A stretch of 64,000 bases of DNA from NCBI GenBank assembly GCA_030158305.1, contig JAOATE010000007.1, positions 1 through 64,000 of the forward strand, read 5' to 3'. Numbering within the stretch: position 1 is the stretch's first letter; every line of letters starts with the position of its first letter. The translations under genes were made by a program, and so were the position numbers. Below are positions 63,572-64,000 of the stretch, one piece after another. Source of the stretch: Burkholderiaceae bacterium. Lineage in GTDB: Bacteria; Pseudomonadota; Gammaproteobacteria; Burkholderiales; Burkholderiaceae_B. The notes beneath the pieces are model-generated. The model ran no database searches, had not been told where the DNA came from, and saw only the letters and a program-made list of their open reading frames with translations.

Positions 63572-64000
63572 TCAGGCATGGGGCATGGAGCGAGGGTCAC
63601 GGACGGCCCAACGATTGGCTTCGACTGTCGCGATAAAGTCCGCTAAAAACAGATTAAACCAGTCGGGCTCTTCAAGATTGATGGTGTGACCAGTCTTGGG
63701 CAGCATGAGTAGACCACAGGCCGGAATGGTCTTTTTGAGAAAGATACCTGGCGCGATGCATTGGTCGTCTTCGTCGCCGTTGATCACGAGCGTGGGAACA
63801 TGCATGTTTTTGAGTTGCGCTTCAAAGTCGTAGATCGATGGGCGAGAAGCCTGCACACCGCGCATGGTGTTTGCCGCACCCAGACTATCGTGCTCGCCGA
63901 GCTGTGTCGCAAACTCTTGCCAGCCGCGTGGACTTTTATTTTGAAGCTGAACGCGGGTCGCGCCGAGGGCGTAGGTTTTGGAGAGCTCTTTGGCCCCGAT
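63572..64000 (-). CDS. Alpha/beta hydrolase, C-terminal part (runs off the right edge)
   Basis: The frame is open from the stop at 63572 to the window end, giving at least 142 residues: IGAKELSKTYALGATR, QNKSPRGWQEFATQLGEHD, and the core VPTLVINGDEDDQCI (acid Asp) and LPKTGHTINLEEPDWFN (catalytic His). It is an alpha/beta hydrolase of the MhpC/haloalkane type; the nucleophile lies outside the window. slyX follows after 23 nt. Confidence 0.85.
   Translation of the reverse strand: MGAKELSKTYALGATRVQLQNKSPRGWQEFATQLGEHDSLGAANTMRGVQASRPSIYDFEAQLKNMHVPTLVINGDEDDQCIAPGIFLKKTIPACGLLMLPKTGHTINLEEPDWFNLFLADFIATVEANRWAVRDPRSMPHA

Overview
The window reads as chromosome of a betaproteobacterium of the order Burkholderiales, most likely Alcaligenaceae-like. 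Supporting signs are the block aroQ-accB-accC-prmA next to a TlpA-type thioredoxin, two Bug-type tricarboxylate-transport receptors, a Lys/Ala-rich histone H1-like protein, the order pmbA-rplM-rpsI-argC-erpA-anmK-M23-tyrS, and moderate GC with AT-richer islands. The taxon is inferred from gene content only.

Layout. 1-6.5 kb: start of mpl (minus strand, cut by the edge), then a plus-strand run tlpA-like, aroQ, accB, accC, prmA, a zinc-ribbon membrane protein, a PfkB-type kinase and a glycine-zipper lipoprotein. 6.5-12.3 kb (minus): YggT, a histone H1-like protein whose C-terminal part lies in the -1 frame after a run of ten A, and nrdB/nrdA with two NrdR boxes in front of nrdA. 12.5-17 kb: a lipoprotein, then darP-esterase-gltX (minus) and pmbA (plus). 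17-28.4 kb is conserved core: rplM-rpsI, argC, a DUF6776-like gene, erpA behind an IscR-like box, anmK and an M23 peptidase (minus), tyrS, glyA-nrdR-ribD-ribE and tRNA-Ser(GGA).

28.6-35.6 kb is an AT-richer accessory stretch: an RTX-type lipase, an exported FAD amine oxidase, and a DASS-type transporter translationally coupled to a TrpX-like binding protein. 35.6-43.4 kb holds a DUF4136 lipoprotein, a UPF0149 protein with an Asp/Glu racemase, and a carboxylate-catabolism set (AtuA-like protein split in two genes, Bug receptor, exported amidohydrolase), a lone GT2 and a second Bug receptor. 43.5-46.5 kb is a periplasmic copper operon: DUF2946, a PCuAC-like protein lacking the usual Met/His ligands, MbnP and MbnH.

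46.5-52 kb: a DUF4143 ATPase whose start codon lies in an inverted repeat, a GDT1-type Mn2+ exporter, an SbtA-like bicarbonate transporter divergent from a LysR regulator, a cyanophycinase split by a frame change, and YdcF. 52-56 kb codes for envelope proteins: a three-repeat secreted peptide, an outer-membrane barrel, a DUF3300/DUF2950 pair and TrxC. 56-64 kb: a GT4, a PLP decarboxylase-like enzyme coupled to an alpha/beta hydrolase, an EF-hand protein, an operon PrpF / ureidoglycolate lyase-like / amidohydrolase / GST-like, then slyX and the 3' part of another hydrolase (minus).

Strongest leads: the histone frame change at the A10 run, the MbnP/MbnH copper operon without methanobactin genes, the secondary transporter coupled to an ABC-type binding protein, the split cyanophycinase beside SbtA and LysR, and the start-codon inverted repeat of the DUF4143 ATPase. 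No CRISPR array, insertion sequence, integrase or rRNA was seen.
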